Below are positions 63,250-64,000 of a stretch of 64,000 nt of DNA, one piece after another. The position numbers and the translations under genes were made by a program. The stretch is from Nonomuraea cavernae (GTDB taxonomy: Bacteria > Actinomycetota > Actinomycetes > Streptosporangiales > Streptosporangiaceae), in the NCBI RefSeq assembly GCF_014646355.1, contig NZ_BMNH01000037.1, positions 1 through 64,000 of the forward strand, in the 5' to 3' direction. The notes under the pieces were generated by a model. The model was given only the letters and a program-made list of their open reading frames with translations, did no database searches and was not told the origin of the DNA. Numbering within the stretch: position 1 is the first letter of the stretch; each line of letters begins with the position of its first letter.

Positions 63250-64000
63250 TCAGCCCGGATCCAGCCGCCAGTCGCCGCCGGACGTCTCCGTCGGCGCCGG
63301 GGTCGGGACGGTGCCGCCGCCCCGCAGGCCGAGGGCCGAAAGGATCATCGGGTAGGAGTTCTTGAACTCGCGGGTCCAGTACGGCCAGGTGTGCGTGCCG
63401 TTCCCGTACAGGTGCAGCGTGTGCGGGATGCCGAGCTTCTTCAGGCGCTTGCTGAGCGCCTTGGCCGTGTAGGCGGACAGGGGCTCGCCCAGGTGGGCCG
63501 GATGCCAGGGGGAGCCCGGCGGGTCCAGCGGGCCGTTGAAGCTGTTGGTGCCGCTGGACAGGTAGATCCGCACGCCCTTCAGGTTGGGCGCCAGCACCAG
63601 CGGGTCGTTGGCGGCCCACACCTTGCGGTCGCGCAACGGGTCACCCCAGAGCGCGAGCGGGTCCTGCTTCTCGCTGGCCTGGGCGTTCATGATGACGGCC
63701 GGGATGCCGGGCAGCTCGGTGGCCAGGATGCCGCTGTAGGCGCCGGCGAAGCGGAACATCCCCGGGTAGCGGGCGGCGTACTTGATCGCGCCGTACGCGC
63801 CCATCGACAGGCCCGCGATCGCCCGCCGGGTGCCGGCCCGGTAGCCGAGCTCCAGCAGCCGTCGCACCTCGTCGGTGTGGAACGTCGCCCACGCCGGAGG
63901 GCCGCCCCGGCCGCCGTTGTGCCAGTCGGAGTAGTTGCCGGCCCGCCCCGCCTCGGGCATGACCACGATCGCGTCCAGCTTCGCGGTGTAGGCCGCCACG
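63250..64000 (-). CDS. Antigen-85-like alpha/beta-hydrolase esterase (5' end outside the window)
   Basis: About 249 residues of the C-terminal part; the frame runs off the right edge. The nucleophile elbow is AIAGLSMGAYGAIKYA, preceded by IVVMPEAGRAGNYSDWH, and the catalytic His is in YGNGTHTWPYW. This order and the YSDWHNG loop are those of the esterase/antigen 85 mycolyltransferase family (Esterase D-like). The tail after SALGL is Pro/Thr-rich. Secreted homologues hydrolyse acyl esters or transfer acyl chains; the signal peptide, if any, lies outside the window. Confidence 0.85.
   Translation of the reverse strand, partial: VAAYTAKLDAIVVMPEAGRAGNYSDWHNGGRGGPPAWATFHTDEVRRLLELGYRAGTRRAIAGLSMGAYGAIKYAARYPGMFRFAGAYSGILATELPGIPAVIMNAQASEKQDPLALWGDPLRDRKVWAANDPLVLAPNLKGVRIYLSSGTNSFNGPLDPPGSPWHPAHLGEPLSAYTAKALSKRLKKLGIPHTLHLYGNGTHTWPYWTREFKNSYPMILSALGLRGGGTVPTPAPTETSGGDWRLDPG

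Overview
This window is chromosomal DNA from a very high-GC actinomycete, most likely a member of the Streptosporangiales (Nonomuraea/Streptosporangium-like). The evidence is codon bias (almost every third position is G or C), frequent GTG starts, many genes with no Shine-Dalgarno sequence that begin about 6-7 nt after a TANNNT- or CANNNT-type -10 box, and actinobacterium-specific families (DUF2530, DUF3027, SCO7613-like, NCS2 next to MarR-MFS, cspB with a C-terminal extension). Several neighbours match the Mycobacterium tuberculosis Rv0861c-Rv0883c region (XPB helicase, helicase-associated protein, CspB, MFS, DUF3027), which is conserved core actinobacterial context. No prophage, CRISPR array, IS element, rRNA or tRNA was recognised, and no gene-free stretch exceeds 300 bases.

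Layout. 1-5.7 kb: the 3' end of groEL, a PEBP-family protein, a HelD-type RNA polymerase-recycling helicase, a small membrane protein, XPB helicase and a DUF4190 protein. 5.7-14.3 kb: acyl-CoA synthetase, WYL-tailed helicase-associated protein, TetR, HAD hydrolase, CspB, MFS and DUF3027. 14.3-25.9 kb: a giant sacsin/Hsp90-like ATPase, a Tap-like lipoprotein peptidase, DUF2530, a purine permease, a large polytopic protein, MarR-MFS and ThpR. 25.9-34.8 kb: aldo/keto reductase, a secreted propeller-like protein, a decayed secreted-protein pseudogene, an NAD-epimerase with an L-2-hydroxyglutarate oxidase-like enzyme, and a three-gene two-component locus (RR-HK-RR). 34.8-38.5 kb: two translationally coupled dynamin/Era-type GTPases. 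38.5-43.2 kb: threonine degradation (tdh-kbl), LysR and a Gfo/Idh/MocA oxidoreductase. 43.2-46.8 kb: a small toxin/antitoxin-like module, an SPFH-NfeD pair and an L,D-transpeptidase lipoprotein. 46.9-50.7 kb: a homogentisate (tyrosine) catabolic operon hmgA-unknown-fahA with an IclR regulator. 50.7-53.3 kb: a sarcosine-oxidase-like flavoenzyme and an MFS exporter. 53.4-60.3 kb: a compact lipid cassette (fatty acyl-AMP ligase, MmpL, DHA2 MFS, glycosyltransferase). 60.3-64 kb: a secreted protein of unknown function, a CPBP protease, a small membrane protein behind a long inverted repeat, and a truncated antigen-85-like esterase.

The observations I would look at first are: a perfect 19-bp inverted repeat (9-nt loop) that overlaps the start codon of the second response regulator; the FAAL-MmpL-MFS-GT cassette, which lacks a visible PKS or ACP; the uncharacterised conserved protein in the tyrosine operon; the 26-codon ORF plus HicB-like gene behind a hairpin that masks the ribosome site; and tandem duplications or minisatellites that recur at gene ends and in protein linkers.
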